Shown here in pieces: positions 16,665 to 25,334 of a stretch of DNA of 64,000 nucleotides. The stretch spans positions 7,360,154 through 7,424,153 of the forward strand of contig NZ_KI632511.1 of NCBI RefSeq assembly GCF_000504285.1. The letters are read 5' to 3'. How positions within the stretch are numbered: position 1 is the stretch's first letter; each line of letters starts with the position of its first letter. Below the pieces are notes generated by a model, which worked only from the letters and a program-made list of their open reading frames with translations, had not been told where the DNA came from and ran no database searches. This DNA comes from Actinospica robiniae DSM 44927. GTDB taxonomy: Bacteria > Actinomycetota > Actinomycetes > Streptomycetales > Catenulisporaceae. Made by a program: the position numbers and the translations under genes.

Positions 16665-18266
16665 TCAGCGGTCCCGTCCCGGCGGCAGCATCGGCAGGTC
16701 CGGGGTCGGGCCCGACTCGATCAGCCGCAGCAGGGCCGCCGTGTCGACGTACGCGTCCACCGCGTCGGCCAGGCGATCGTACTGGGCCTCCCGGGCGGCC
16801 GCGAACTCCACGCCGGATCGTGTCCGTCCTGCCGCACTAGCCCCGACCTGGGCGAACGCGCCGGTATAGCCGGCGCGTTCGCCGAGCCATTCCAGTAGGG
16901 CGCTGCGGAAGAGGTCTGACTCGAGCGCGCCGTGCCAGAGCGTGCCGAGCACCGAGCCGGCCGCGCAGCCGTCCGCGGCGCCGCCGGCGGCGTCGGTGAA
17001 CAGGGGATCGCCGCCGAACACCTCGACCTGGCCGTGGTGGATCTCGTACGCGCTCGTCACCGGCGCGCCGAAGCCGAATCCGGTCGGGCGGGCCAGGGTC
17101 TTGCGCGCGACGAAACGGGTGCGCACCGGCAGCAGGCCGAGCCCCGGCACCACCGTCCCGGCCGCGCTCTCCACCCCGCCTTCGTCCTCGATCTCGGTCC
17201 CGAGCATCTGGTAGCCGCCGCACACGCCCAGGATCGGCCCGTCCTTCGCGTGCCGGGCGCGTAAGGCCTCGACAATGCCGCGCTCGCGCAGCCACGCCAG
17301 GTCGGCCACGGTGGACTTCGTGCCCGGCAGCACCACCAGGTCCGCCTCGGCGATGCCGCGCGGCGAGGTGGTGAAGGAGACCTCGACGCCCGGCTCGAGC
17401 CGCAGCGCGTCCACGTCGGTGAAGTTCGACACCCTCGGCAGCCGCACCACGGCGACCGACAACGGCCGCGATCCCGGCAGCGGCTCGGCGGGCGGCGGGG
17501 GAGCGGCGGCGTCCAGGCTCAGCGAATCCTCCGCGTCGAGCCACAGATCCCGCAGATACGGCACCACCCCGAGCGTCGGCCGCCCGCTCAGCTGCCGGAT
17601 CATCTCCAGCGCCGGATCCAGCAGGGCCGGGTCGCCGCGGAACCGGTTGATGATGAAGCCTGATATCAGAGCCTGGTCCGCCGGCTCGAGCAGCGCCACC
17701 GTGCCGTGGAAGGCCGCGAACACTCCGCCGCGGTCGATGTCCCCGACCACCACCGCCGGCAGCTCGCGCGCCCGGGCGAGTCCGAGGTTCGCGATGTCGC
17801 CGCGGCGCAGGTTGATCTCGGCCGGCGACCCGGCCCCCTCGCAGATCACGACGTCGAACCGCGCGCGCAGCTCGTCGTAGGCGGCGAGCACGTGCTCGAG
17901 CAGAGTGGCCTTGAGCTCCTGGTAGCTCAGCGCGTCGGCCTGGGCGAACGGACGGCCGAGCAGCACGACCTGGCTGCTGCGGTCCGATCCGGGCTTCAGC
18001 AGCACCGGGTTCATCTGCGGCACCGGTACGACGCCGGCCGCGGCCGCCTGCATGGCCTGCGCCCGCCCGATCTCGGCCCCCTCGCCGGTGGCCGGGTCGA
18101 GGCAGACCGCCGAATTGTTCGACATGTTCTGCGCCTTGAACGGCGCGACCGCTACGCCCTGCCGGGCCAGCCAGCGGCAGATCCCGGCCGTCAGCACCGA
18201 CTTCCCGGCGTCCGAGGTGGTGCCGGCGACCAGCAGGCCGCCCCGAACCGGCGAGCCGTCAGCCAC
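16665..18266 (-). CDS. cobQ: Cobyric acid synthase
   Basis: This 533-residue ATP- and glutamine-dependent enzyme amidates four side chains of adenosylcobyrinate a,c-diamide to give adenosylcobyrate. The N-terminal dethiobiotin-synthetase-like ATP site is GTTSDAGKS (15-23), with FKAQNMSNNSAV just after. The C-terminal triad-type glutaminase domain has the nucleophile C349 in GVCGGYQMLG and the histidine in YEIHHGQVEV. The GTG start lies inside the end of cobD: the two genes overlap by eight bases, so they are translationally coupled and the order is cobD-cobQ. No cobalamin riboswitch is seen upstream. Confidence 0.95.
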   Translation of the reverse strand: MADGSPVRGGLLVAGTTSDAGKSVLTAGICRWLARQGVAVAPFKAQNMSNNSAVCLDPATGEGAEIGRAQAMQAAAAGVVPVPQMNPVLLKPGSDRSSQVVLLGRPFAQADALSYQELKATLLEHVLAAYDELRARFDVVICEGAGSPAEINLRRGDIANLGLARARELPAVVVGDIDRGGVFAAFHGTVALLEPADQALISGFIINRFRGDPALLDPALEMIRQLSGRPTLGVVPYLRDLWLDAEDSLSLDAAAPPPPAEPLPGSRPLSVAVVRLPRVSNFTDVDALRLEPGVEVSFTTSPRGIAEADLVVLPGTKSTVADLAWLRERGIVEALRARHAKDGPILGVCGGYQMLGTEIEDEGGVESAAGTVVPGLGLLPVRTRFVARKTLARPTGFGFGAPVTSAYEIHHGQVEVFGGDPLFTDAAGGAADGCAAGSVLGTLWHGALESDLFRSALLEWLGERAGYTGAFAQVGASAAGRTRSGVEFAAAREAQYDRLADAVDAYVDTAALLRLIESGPTPDLPMLPPGRDR

Positions 18267-19284
18267 GACGCGAGCGTCCGGCCCGGCCGAGCAGCGCTCC
18301 TGCGGCCGCGAGCACCGCGGCGCTGGTGCACACCGCTTTGGACAGCTTCGTCGCGCGGGCGATGTCGAACCCGCGCGGGCTGCGCCCGGTGCCCAGCTGC
18401 GGACGCTCCTCCACCCGCGCGCCGTAGACGTTCGTGCCGCCCAGCCGCAGCCCGAGCGCGCCCGCCGCCGAAGCCTCGCAGTGCCCGGCGTTCGGGCTCG
18501 GATGGTGGCTTCCGTCGTGCCGCAGCGCCTGCCAGGTCTGCGCCCGGTCGCCCCCGACCCGCGGCGCCGCCGCCACGGTGAGCAGCCCGGTCAGCCGGGC
18601 CGGCACCAGGTTGAGCGCGTCGTCGAGCCGGGCCGAGGCCCAGCCGAACCTCTCGTAGCGCTCCGAGCGGTGCCCGACCATCGCGTCCAGGGTGTTCGCC
18701 GCGCGGTACGCCAGCAGCCCGGGCGTGCCCGCCACCGCGCCCCAGAACAGCGGCGCCACCACGGCGTCCGAGGTGTTCTCGGCCACTGATTCGATCACCG
18801 CGCGGGCCAGCGCGCTCTCGCCGAGGCCGCGCGCGTCGCGCCCGCACAGCCGGGGCAGCCGCTCCCGGGCCCCCTCGAGATCGCCGACCTCGAGCAGCCG
18901 CCCGATCTCCTCGGCCTCCCGCCGCAGCGAGGCCGCCCCGATCACCGTCCAGGCCGCGCTCGCCGTCGACGCGACCGCCAACAGCCGCCGCGTCCCGGCC
19001 GCCCGGTCCACCGCCGCGCCGAGCGCCGCCGCCCCGCCCACGCACGCCGCCGTGAACGCCGCGCCGCGCAGCCGGGAGTCCTGATACCAGTGTTCTTCCA
19101 GCCCGCGCGCGGCCCGGCCGAACAGTGCCACCGGGTGGCCCCGGCTCGGGTCCGCGAGCAGCGTGTCCGCCGCGTAGCCGGCCAGCAGCCCGGTCGCCAG
19201 GGCGGCCGCGCCGGCCTTCCCCGTCCGACCTCGCCCCGAATGCGACTTTCGCTGGCCGGCCGCGCCGGCGGGTGAGCTCTTCAC
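18259..19284 (-). CDS. cobD: Adenosylcobinamide-phosphate synthase
   Basis: This 341-residue membrane enzyme of the CobD/CbiB family attaches (R)-1-amino-2-propanol phosphate to adenosylcobyrate. Family stretches are ESVAENTSDAVVAPLFW, YRAANTLDAMVGHRSERYE and HPSPNAGHCEASAAGALGL, and several hydrophobic helices are present. The N-terminus carries about 25 basic residues before the first helix. The GTG start has no ribosome site, but TACCAT sits six bases upstream on the minus strand, so the mRNA is likely leaderless. It overlaps cobQ and is divergent from cobC, only 53 bases away, giving compact joint control. Confidence 0.95.
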   Translation of the reverse strand: MKSSPAGAAGQRKSHSGRGRTGKAGAAALATGLLAGYAADTLLADPSRGHPVALFGRAARGLEEHWYQDSRLRGAAFTAACVGGAAALGAAVDRAAGTRRLLAVASTASAAWTVIGAASLRREAEEIGRLLEVGDLEGARERLPRLCGRDARGLGESALARAVIESVAENTSDAVVAPLFWGAVAGTPGLLAYRAANTLDAMVGHRSERYERFGWASARLDDALNLVPARLTGLLTVAAAPRVGGDRAQTWQALRHDGSHHPSPNAGHCEASAAGALGLRLGGTNVYGARVEERPQLGTGRSPRGFDIARATKLSKAVCTSAAVLAAAGALLGRAGRSRRG

Positions 19285-19290
19285 CTGGCG

Positions 19291-19335
19291 ATGGTAGCGA
19301 GTGCCGCCCGGCCGCGCGGAGGCGGCAGGATGTAC
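19291..19335. promoter_or_regulatory. Back-to-back cobD and cobC promoters
   Basis: TACCAT (minus strand, 19291-19296) lies six bases before the cobD GTG. On the plus strand CAGGAT lies six bases before the cobC ATG. The 53-base spacer is too short for a cobalamin riboswitch, so B12 control must lie elsewhere or use a protein. Confidence 0.4.
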
Positions 19336-19337
19336 CC

Positions 19338-20372
19338 ATGGCTCACGCGTTCGACCTGCGGCACCACGGAGATCGGGAGACGGCGGCCGGCTTGACCGAC
19401 CTCGCAGTCAATGTCCGTATACCCCGGCCGCCGGCCTGGCTGCTGGAGCGGATCGCCGCCGTGCTGCCCGAGCTCGCCGCGTACCCCGACGCCGCTCCGG
19501 CCACGGCCGCCGTCGCCGCCGCGCACGGCCGGGAGCCCGAGCAGGTGCTGCTCACCTCGGGCGCGGCCGAGGCGTTCGTGCTGCTCGCGCGGGCACTGCA
19601 TCCGCGCCGCGCGGTCGTGGTGCACCCTCAGTTCACCGAGCCCGAAGCCGCGTTGCTGGCCGCGGGCCACGACGTCACCAGGGTGCTCACACCGGCCGGC
19701 GACGGCTTCCGCTTCGATCCGGCGAGCGTGCCCGAGGATGCCGACCTGGTGATCGTGGGCAACCCGACGAACCCCACCGGCGTGCTGCATCCCGCGCGCG
19801 ATCTCGCCGCGCTCGCCCGGCCCGGCCGGGTCCTCGTCGTCGACGAAGCGTTCATCGACGCGATCCCCGGCCAGCCGGAAACCCTGATCCGACGCGCCGA
19901 CCTGCCCGGCCTCGTCGTCCTCAGAAGCCTGACGAAGACTTGGGGCTTGGCAGGCCTTCGGGTCGGCTACGCAGTCGGCGACGCGGCCGTGCTCGCTGCG
20001 CTGCGCGAGGCCCAGCCGCTGTGGTCTGTTTCCTCGCCCGCCCTCGCCGCAGCCATCGCCTGCTCCGAGCCCGCTGCTCTCGAGCAGGCAGAGGGACTGG
20101 CGGGGGAGGCCGAACGCGACCGCCACTATCTCGAGCAGCGCCTGCGGGAACTGCCTGCGGTGGGCCTTCCCGCAGCCGACCACGCCCGCGCCCCCTTCGT
20201 GCTCATCCACGCGCCAGGCGCGGACAAGCTGCGACTGCGGCTGCGCGAGGAGTCCGGCTACGCCCTGCGCCGCGGTGACACCTTCCCCGGGCTCGGCCCC
20301 GACTGGCTCAGGATCGCCGTGCGCGGCCGCGAGATCACCGACGCGCTGATCGCCGCCTGGCCGCGCGACTGA
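19338..20372 (+). CDS. cobC: Cobalamin biosynthesis aminotransferase-like protein, probable threonine-phosphate decarboxylase
   Basis: This 344-residue fold-type I PLP enzyme belongs to the group covering histidinol-phosphate aminotransferase and L-threonine-O-3-phosphate decarboxylase. The PLP lysine is K200 in SLTKTWGLAGLRVGY, the NPTNPTG motif is at 142-148 and VVDEAFID at 168-174. Its place beside cobD fits making aminopropanol phosphate for the nucleotide loop. In M. tuberculosis the relative Rv2231c sits beside the Nif3/zinc-ribbon/RNase H genes, which here lie about 9 kb away. I chose the ATG at 19338 by homology; the frame extends upstream into cobD with no support. Confidence 0.87.
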   Translation: MAHAFDLRHHGDRETAAGLTDLAVNVRIPRPPAWLLERIAAVLPELAAYPDAAPATAAVAAAHGREPEQVLLTSGAAEAFVLLARALHPRRAVVVHPQFTEPEAALLAAGHDVTRVLTPAGDGFRFDPASVPEDADLVIVGNPTNPTGVLHPARDLAALARPGRVLVVDEAFIDAIPGQPETLIRRADLPGLVVLRSLTKTWGLAGLRVGYAVGDAAVLAALREAQPLWSVSSPALAAAIACSEPAALEQAEGLAGEAERDRHYLEQRLRELPAVGLPAADHARAPFVLIHAPGADKLRLRLREESGYALRRGDTFPGLGPDWLRIAVRGREITDALIAAWPRD

Positions 20373-21227
20373 TCAGGGCTGGTCGGGCTGCTTCGGCGGC
20401 TCGATCGGCTGCTGCCCCTCGATCGGCGGGGAGACCGGCGCGTTCGGAGCCGGCAGCGGAGCAGCCGCGTCCGGCTCCTCCTCGAACACCCCGATCGGCC
20501 CGATCACGGCCGAGAGCATGGACGAGTTCGGCAGCAGCAGCGTGCCGCGCTCGGTGGCCAGCCGGACGTAAGTGAGCGTCATGTCGATGACCTCGCCCGA
20601 GTACGGCCCGCCCATCGGCCCGGAGCGCACCGAGATCCGCTGCCCCACCGAGATCGGCCGCACGATCAGCAGCACCAGCCCGGCGAAGAAGTTGCCGAAC
20701 GCCTGCTGCGCCGCGATGCCCAGGATCACGCCGGTGATCGCGCCGCCGAGCGCGAGCCGCTCGACCGGCACGTTCAGCGCCCCGAGGGTGCCGAAGATCA
20801 CCAGCAGGTACCCGACCACCAGGCAGATCCAGCGCAGCCCCACCTTCCGGTCGTCGCCCACCGAGGAGGGCACCGTCTTGAGGATCTCCTTGGTGGCCGA
20901 GCGCACCGCGATCACGCCGAAGGAGAAGAAGGCCACCGCGCCGATCACCGAGCAGACCGACGCCAGCCAGCGGTGCCGGGTGAAGTAGTCCACCGGCGCG
21001 TTCCCGCTGCCGAGCACGCCGCCGCTCACGTACGTCAGCGCCAGCCCCACCAGCGCGATCAGCCCGGCCAGGATGGCCCTGCGGAAGTCCGCGCTGATCG
21101 CCTGGTTGATCGCGGCGAACGACCAGTGGTCCGGCGCCTCCGGCTCCACGGCGGGATCGGGCGGTTCGGTGGAAGCGGTGGGCTCCACGTTCCGCATGGG
21201 GTCCGTGGGCTCCGGCGTGCTGGACAT
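20373..21227 (-). CDS. Small-conductance mechanosensitive channel, MscS family
   Basis: This 284-residue protein has a hydrophilic, Pro/Glu-rich N-terminus, three to four transmembrane helices and the conserved pore-to-beta-domain junction QAFGNFFAGLVLLIVRPISV followed by GQRISV. The C-terminus is proline-rich. MscS channels open under membrane tension to release solutes on osmotic downshift. Its stop codon is directly adjacent to the cobC stop (convergent, no gap). TAAGAT lies six bases before the ATG on the minus strand, so the transcript is probably leaderless. Confidence 0.85.
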   Translation of the reverse strand: MSSTPEPTDPMRNVEPTASTEPPDPAVEPEAPDHWSFAAINQAISADFRRAILAGLIALVGLALTYVSGGVLGSGNAPVDYFTRHRWLASVCSVIGAVAFFSFGVIAVRSATKEILKTVPSSVGDDRKVGLRWICLVVGYLLVIFGTLGALNVPVERLALGGAITGVILGIAAQQAFGNFFAGLVLLIVRPISVGQRISVRSGPMGGPYSGEVIDMTLTYVRLATERGTLLLPNSSMLSAVIGPIGVFEEEPDAAAPLPAPNAPVSPPIEGQQPIEPPKQPDQP

Positions 21228-21233
21228 GAGAGC

Positions 21234-21239
21234 ATCTTA
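21234..21239 (-). promoter_or_regulatory. Leaderless -10 box of the mscS-like gene
   Basis: On the minus strand TAAGAT is followed by six bases and the ATG. There is no ribosome-binding site. Confidence 0.45.
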
Positions 21240-21353
21240 CGGAGCAATCCGCAGGCCCGAGGCCCGCCACCCGGCGGCGCCGGCACCGGTCTGTGACATA
21301 GTGTGATGAAGCGTCAGTCAGGGCGCTGACGTGCCGGAACCGCGTCCGGCCGG

Positions 21354-21457
21354 GCGCTAGCGAGGTGGAGTCATGAGCGAGCCTGCGAGCGAATCAAAGG
21401 GCGCAGTGCGTCCGCGAATGCGCCTACCGAGCGCTAGCGAGGTGGAGTCATGAGCGA
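21354..21457 (+). repeat. 27-base direct repeat (77-base period) duplicating a ribosome site and start codon
   Basis: Two identical 27-base copies lie at 21354-21380 and 21431-21457. Each holds a ribosome site (GAGGTGGAG), TC, then ATGAGCGA. The second provides the real start of the DUF308 gene and the first provides the start of a 26-codon leader ORF. The 77-base period and ATGA overlap resemble mycobacterial interspersed repetitive units (MIRUs). Confidence 0.8.
21373..21453 (+). CDS. 26-residue upstream ORF coupled to the DUF308 gene
   Basis: The ORF starts at the ATG in the first repeat copy, preceded by GAGGTGGAG. It reads MSEPASESKGAVRPRM, continues for ten more residues, and stops with the TGA of ATGA at 21450-21453, where the next gene starts. 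Its first codons copy those of the DUF308 gene. Translation would deliver ribosomes to the downstream start. The peptide itself may have no function. Confidence 0.55.
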   Translation: MSEPASESKGAVRPRMRLPSASEVES

Positions 21458-22100
21458 CCCGATTGAGGGCGAGGTCGTGGATGGCGGTCGCGGCCCCGGC
21501 GGTCCCGGCGGCGGCGCGCGTCAGGGGTTCGACCCCGCGCGGTTCAAGCGGATGTGGCTGCTGCCGGTGCTCTTCGGCGCCGCCGGCGTGGTGCTCGGCG
21601 TGCTGGTGGTGGCCTGGCCCGGGCACACCGTCTCCGCCCTGACCTTCCTGTTCGGCGTCTACCTGCTGCTCACCGGCGCTTACCGGTTCGTCACCGCGAT
21701 TCAGCTCAAGGGCGTGGAGCCGGTGGCCCGGGTGGTCGCGATCGTGCTCGCGGTGCTCTCGGTGGGCTTCGGCGTGCTCTGCGTCGCCCGGCCGTTCCAC
21801 ACCGCCTCCGGCCTGGCCCTCGTGGTCGGCGCGTTCTGGCTGGTCAGTGGGGCACTGACGATCTTCGGGGCGCGGCAGCGGGCTCGCCGGGCGCCGGGCC
21901 GCGCGCCCGGGACGGCCGGCGGGGTGTTCGCGATCGTGATCGGCCTGCTGATCGTGGCCTTCCCGGGCGCCAGCCTGGTGGTGCTCGCCTGGATCCTCGG
22001 CTGCTGGCTGATCTTCTTCGGCGCCAGCGCCGTGGTGACCGGCCTGACGGCCCGTAAACTGCTCGCCCGGGCCCGCAACGCGCCGTTGTACTGGCCGTGA
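21450..22100 (+). CDS. HdeD/DUF308 family membrane protein
   Basis: This 216-residue protein has a 30-residue Gly-rich N-terminus and then six hydrophobic helices in three similar hairpins. Each hairpin has the DUF308 pattern of a glycine-rich helix followed by PG or PF (LVVAWPGHTVSALTFLFGVY, VARPFHTASGLALVVGAFWL, VAFPGASLVVLAWILG). This family includes E. coli HdeD, a membrane protein linked to acid resistance at high cell density. The role here is unknown. Its ATG overlaps the stop of a small upstream ORF. Confidence 0.85.
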   Translation: MSDPIEGEVVDGGRGPGGPGGGARQGFDPARFKRMWLLPVLFGAAGVVLGVLVVAWPGHTVSALTFLFGVYLLLTGAYRFVTAIQLKGVEPVARVVAIVLAVLSVGFGVLCVARPFHTASGLALVVGAFWLVSGALTIFGARQRARRAPGRAPGTAGGVFAIVIGLLIVAFPGASLVVLAWILGCWLIFFGASAVVTGLTARKLLARARNAPLYWP

Positions 22101-22154
22101 GATCCACCGCCCGTTCTCACCTCCGGGCTATGGCCGTAACCGGTGCACCGTGAC

Positions 22155-22160
22155 TATGCT
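22155..22160 (+). promoter_or_regulatory. Leaderless -10 box of the M20 amidohydrolase gene
   Basis: TATGCT is followed by six bases and the ATG at 22167. The identical box and spacing precede the panE-like gene at 37908. Confidence 0.5.
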
Positions 22161-22166
22161 CCGGAC

Positions 22167-23378
22167 ATGTCGAACCTCGTCGAAGATCTCAAGAATGACG
22201 CCCGGGAAATCGCCGGCGATCTGGCCGCTCTGCGCCACGCCCTGCACCTCGAACCGGAACTCGGTCTCGAGCTCCCCCGCACCCAGGAGAAGGTGCTCGG
22301 CGCACTCGACGGCTGCGGACTCGAACTGACCCTCGGCACCGGGCTGAACTCGGTGACCGGCGTGCTGCGCGGCGCCCGGCCGGGCCCCACCGTGCTGCTG
22401 CGCGGCGACATGGACGCGCTGCCGCTACAAGAGACGTCGGTCAGCGACGTGCCGATCTCCCGGTTCGACGGCGTGATGCACGCGTGCGGCCACGACCTGC
22501 ACACCAGCATGCTGGTGGGTGCGGCGAAGCTGCTCAGCGACCGGCGCGAGCAGCTCGCCGGGAACGTGGTGTTCATGTTCCAGCCCGGCGAGGAGGGCGA
22601 GGACGGCGCCGGCCACATGATCGCCGAGGGCGTGCTGGACGCCTCCGGCGTTCGCCCCAGCGCCGCCTACGCCCTGCACGTGAGCTCCGGCATGTTCCCG
22701 CGCGGCACCTTCGGCGCGCGTCCCGGCCCGATGATGGCCTCCTGCTCCTCCCTGCACGTGACCGTGCACGGCGCAGGCGGCCACGGTTCCGCCCCGTTCC
22801 GGGCCAACGACCCGATCCCGGCGGCCTGCGAGATGGTCACCGCACTGCAGACCGCGGTCACGCGCAAGTTCGACATCTTCGACCCGGTCGTGGTCACCGT
22901 GGGCTCGTTCCACAGCGGGACGAAGGAGAACATCATCCCGGAGACCGCGCACTTCGACGCGACCGTGCGCACCTTCTCCGCCGCGGCCGGCGAGCGCATG
23001 CGCCCGGTGCTGGTCGGCCTGATAGAAGGCATCGCCAAGGCACACGGGCTGGAGGTGGAGGTGGTCTACGACGGCCTGTATCCCGCCACCGTCAACGACG
23101 CCCACGCCATCGACGTGGTGCGCGACACCGTCGGCGAGCTGTTCGGCCCGGAGCGCTTCGAGACCATGGCCGAGCCGCTGGCCGGCGCCGAGGACTTCTC
23201 CCGGGTCCTCCAGCAGGTCCCCGGCGCGATGGTCTTCCTCGGCGCCACCATCGAGGGCCGCGACCACCACACGTCCCCGTGGAACCACTCGCCCGAGGCG
23301 GCCTTCGACGACCGCGTGCTGCCGGACGGCGCCACCCTGCTGGCCCGGCTCGCCCTCGACCACCTCGTCGCGGCGTAA
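22167..23378 (+). CDS. M20D metallopeptidase / amidohydrolase (hippurate hydrolase-like)
   Basis: This 403-residue cytosolic enzyme has the di-metal site of the M20D amidohydrolases: C107 and H109 in MHACGHDLHTS, E142/E143 in QPGEEGEDGAG, H171 in LHVSSG and a late histidine in NHSPEAAFDD. A dimerisation lid lies between about 190 and 300. Family members hydrolyse N-acyl amino acids, p-aminobenzoyl-glutamate or indole-acetyl-amino acids; the substrate here is not predictable. The ATG at 22167 is chosen because a -10 box ends six bases upstream; an in-frame GTG lies eight codons earlier. A 15-base-pair hairpin lies 40 bases after the stop. Confidence 0.9.
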   Translation: MSNLVEDLKNDAREIAGDLAALRHALHLEPELGLELPRTQEKVLGALDGCGLELTLGTGLNSVTGVLRGARPGPTVLLRGDMDALPLQETSVSDVPISRFDGVMHACGHDLHTSMLVGAAKLLSDRREQLAGNVVFMFQPGEEGEDGAGHMIAEGVLDASGVRPSAAYALHVSSGMFPRGTFGARPGPMMASCSSLHVTVHGAGGHGSAPFRANDPIPAACEMVTALQTAVTRKFDIFDPVVVTVGSFHSGTKENIIPETAHFDATVRTFSAAAGERMRPVLVGLIEGIAKAHGLEVEVVYDGLYPATVNDAHAIDVVRDTVGELFGPERFETMAEPLAGAEDFSRVLQQVPGAMVFLGATIEGRDHHTSPWNHSPEAAFDDRVLPDGATLLARLALDHLVAA

Positions 23379-23408
23379 GCCACCGGAGGATTGCGGCGGC
23401 ATCCCGGA

Positions 23409-23462
23409 TATAACAGAATGCTGAATCGGCGTGTACGGGCCTTGCCGCACGCCGATTCAGCA
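23409..23462. promoter_or_regulatory. Promoter-like box overlapping a 15-base-pair inverted repeat
   Basis: TGCTGAATCGGCGTG (23419-23433) and its exact complement (23448-23462) are separated by 14 bases. TATAAC lies just before the left arm (23409-23414). The element could end the amidohydrolase transcript, or it could be an operator at the start point of the exporter transcript. Confidence 0.55.
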
Positions 23463-23502
23463 ACATGACACACCTGCGATGCCGACAGGGGGAGGGGTGG
23501 CG

Positions 23503-24870
23503 ATGGCGCGGGCATCGGAAGAACCGGCCGGCGAGCCGGAGGCGGCCATTCCGCCCGCCTCGCGCCCTTCGCTCTGGCGCAACCGCGACTACATGGCGTG
23601 GTGGACCGGCGAGACGCTGTCCATGTTCGGCACCTCCATGTCCTCGCTCGCCTTCCCGCTGCTGGTCCTGTTCACCACCGGCTCGGCCACCGGGGCCGGC
23701 GTGATCGCCGGCGCGCGCCAAGTCGGGACGCTCACCACGACGCTGTGGGGCGGCGCCCTGGCCGACCGCGTCTCGCGCAAGCTGCTGCTCGTCAGCGGCC
23801 CCTTGGTGGAGGCAGCCGTCATGGCCGTCGTCGCCTTCGACGCCCGCGGGCCGCGTCCGTCGATCGCGCTGTTGGCAGGGGCGGGTGCGCTGGCCGGCAT
23901 CGTCGGCGGCCTCTACACGGGCGCGGTCAGACCGGCCATGCGGCGGATCGTGCCACTCGAGCTCTTCGCCGCGCGCACCGCCCAGGAACAGGGCCGTGAC
24001 ATGGCGGCCGAACTCGTGGCGAACCCTGTCGCCGCGATCCTGTTCACGGTCGCGCGCTGGATCCCGTTCGCCGGTGACGCCGTGTCCTTTCTGTTCAGCG
24101 CGCTCGGTGCGGCCGCGATCAGGACCCCGCTAGGCCCGGAGCCGGTCGACCGCCCGCAGGCACGCGGCAGCATCACCTCGGATATGCGCGAGGGCTTCCG
24201 TTTCCTGCTGGCCCAGCCGTTCCTGCGCTACATGCTCATCTGGGGCGCGCTGGTCAACATGGTCGGCAACGTGCTCGGCCTGCTCTTCATCGCGCTGATG
24301 CGCTACCGCGGCGGCGGTCCGCGCATGATCGGCCTAGCCGGCTCGGTGATGCTGGTGATGGGCGTGGCCGGCGCGCTGCTGACGGCGCAGGTGATCAAGA
24401 GGCTCCCGCTGCGTCCGGTCTTCGTCGGGATCGGCTGGGTCTTCATGCTCGGCCTGGTCGCCTGCGCCGTGGTGCCGCAGGTGTGGGGAGCCACAGCCGT
24501 GCTGAGCCTGACCATGCTGCTGATCGTCCCGCTCAACGCGATCACCTCGTCCTACTCGGCGCGGCTGATCCCGGACGCGCTCACCGGCCGGATCAACTCC
24601 GCCATGAGCTTCGGCTCCCAGTCGCTGGTCTGGCTCGGCTACACCGCCTTCGGCTGGCTCGCCGACCGCTTCGGACCGCCCACCGCGATGCTCTGCGCGG
24701 CGGCGTTCGTCTTCCCGCTCGCCCTCGCGCCGCATGTGGTGCGCTCCCTCGACATCCTGCGCACCCCGGTGGACCAGGTCCGGGAGTTCAGCCTGCCCGC
24801 CCAGGCCGGCCCGGCCGAGGACGGCCCCCGACCCGCCGACCGCTCCGCGGAGATCGACACCACGGCCTAG
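23503..24870 (+). CDS. MFS exporter, EntS/MFS_3-like
   Basis: This 455-residue protein has about 12 transmembrane helices and matches the group containing the enterobactin exporter EntS. Features are RNRDYMAWWTGETLSMFGTS at the first helix, the loop 2-3 motif GGALADRVSRKLLL and TARTAQEQGRDMAAELVANP-like residues in the helix 4-5 region. The C-terminal 40 residues are hydrophilic. The ATG at 23503 has GGGGGAGGGG nine bases upstream. The substrate is unknown; siderophore or drug export is common in this group. The rnpB promoter lies inside its last codons. Confidence 0.82.
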   Translation: MARASEEPAGEPEAAIPPASRPSLWRNRDYMAWWTGETLSMFGTSMSSLAFPLLVLFTTGSATGAGVIAGARQVGTLTTTLWGGALADRVSRKLLLVSGPLVEAAVMAVVAFDARGPRPSIALLAGAGALAGIVGGLYTGAVRPAMRRIVPLELFAARTAQEQGRDMAAELVANPVAAILFTVARWIPFAGDAVSFLFSALGAAAIRTPLGPEPVDRPQARGSITSDMREGFRFLLAQPFLRYMLIWGALVNMVGNVLGLLFIALMRYRGGGPRMIGLAGSVMLVMGVAGALLTAQVIKRLPLRPVFVGIGWVFMLGLVACAVVPQVWGATAVLSLTMLLIVPLNAITSSYSARLIPDALTGRINSAMSFGSQSLVWLGYTAFGWLADRFGPPTAMLCAAAFVFPLALAPHVVRSLDILRTPVDQVREFSLPAQAGPAEDGPRPADRSAEIDTTA

Positions 24871-24880
24871 GCGTTACACT
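24854..24880 (+). promoter_or_regulatory. rnpB promoter
   Basis: TACACT (24875-24880) lies seven bases before the first base of the P1 helix of RNase P RNA. TCGACA (24854-24859) is a -35-like element with a short 15-base spacer. Both lie at the end of the upstream transporter gene. Confidence 0.6.
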
Positions 24881-24887
24881 GGCCGCT

Positions 24888-25302
<415 letters not shown>

Positions 25303-25334
25303 ACTCGACCAGCCGGAACTTTGCGCCGCCGTGC

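Noticed and set aside
19125-19337. N-terminal extension of cobC
   Set aside because: The upstream frame overlaps cobD on the other strand and is Arg/Pro-rich with no homology; the family start is at 19338.
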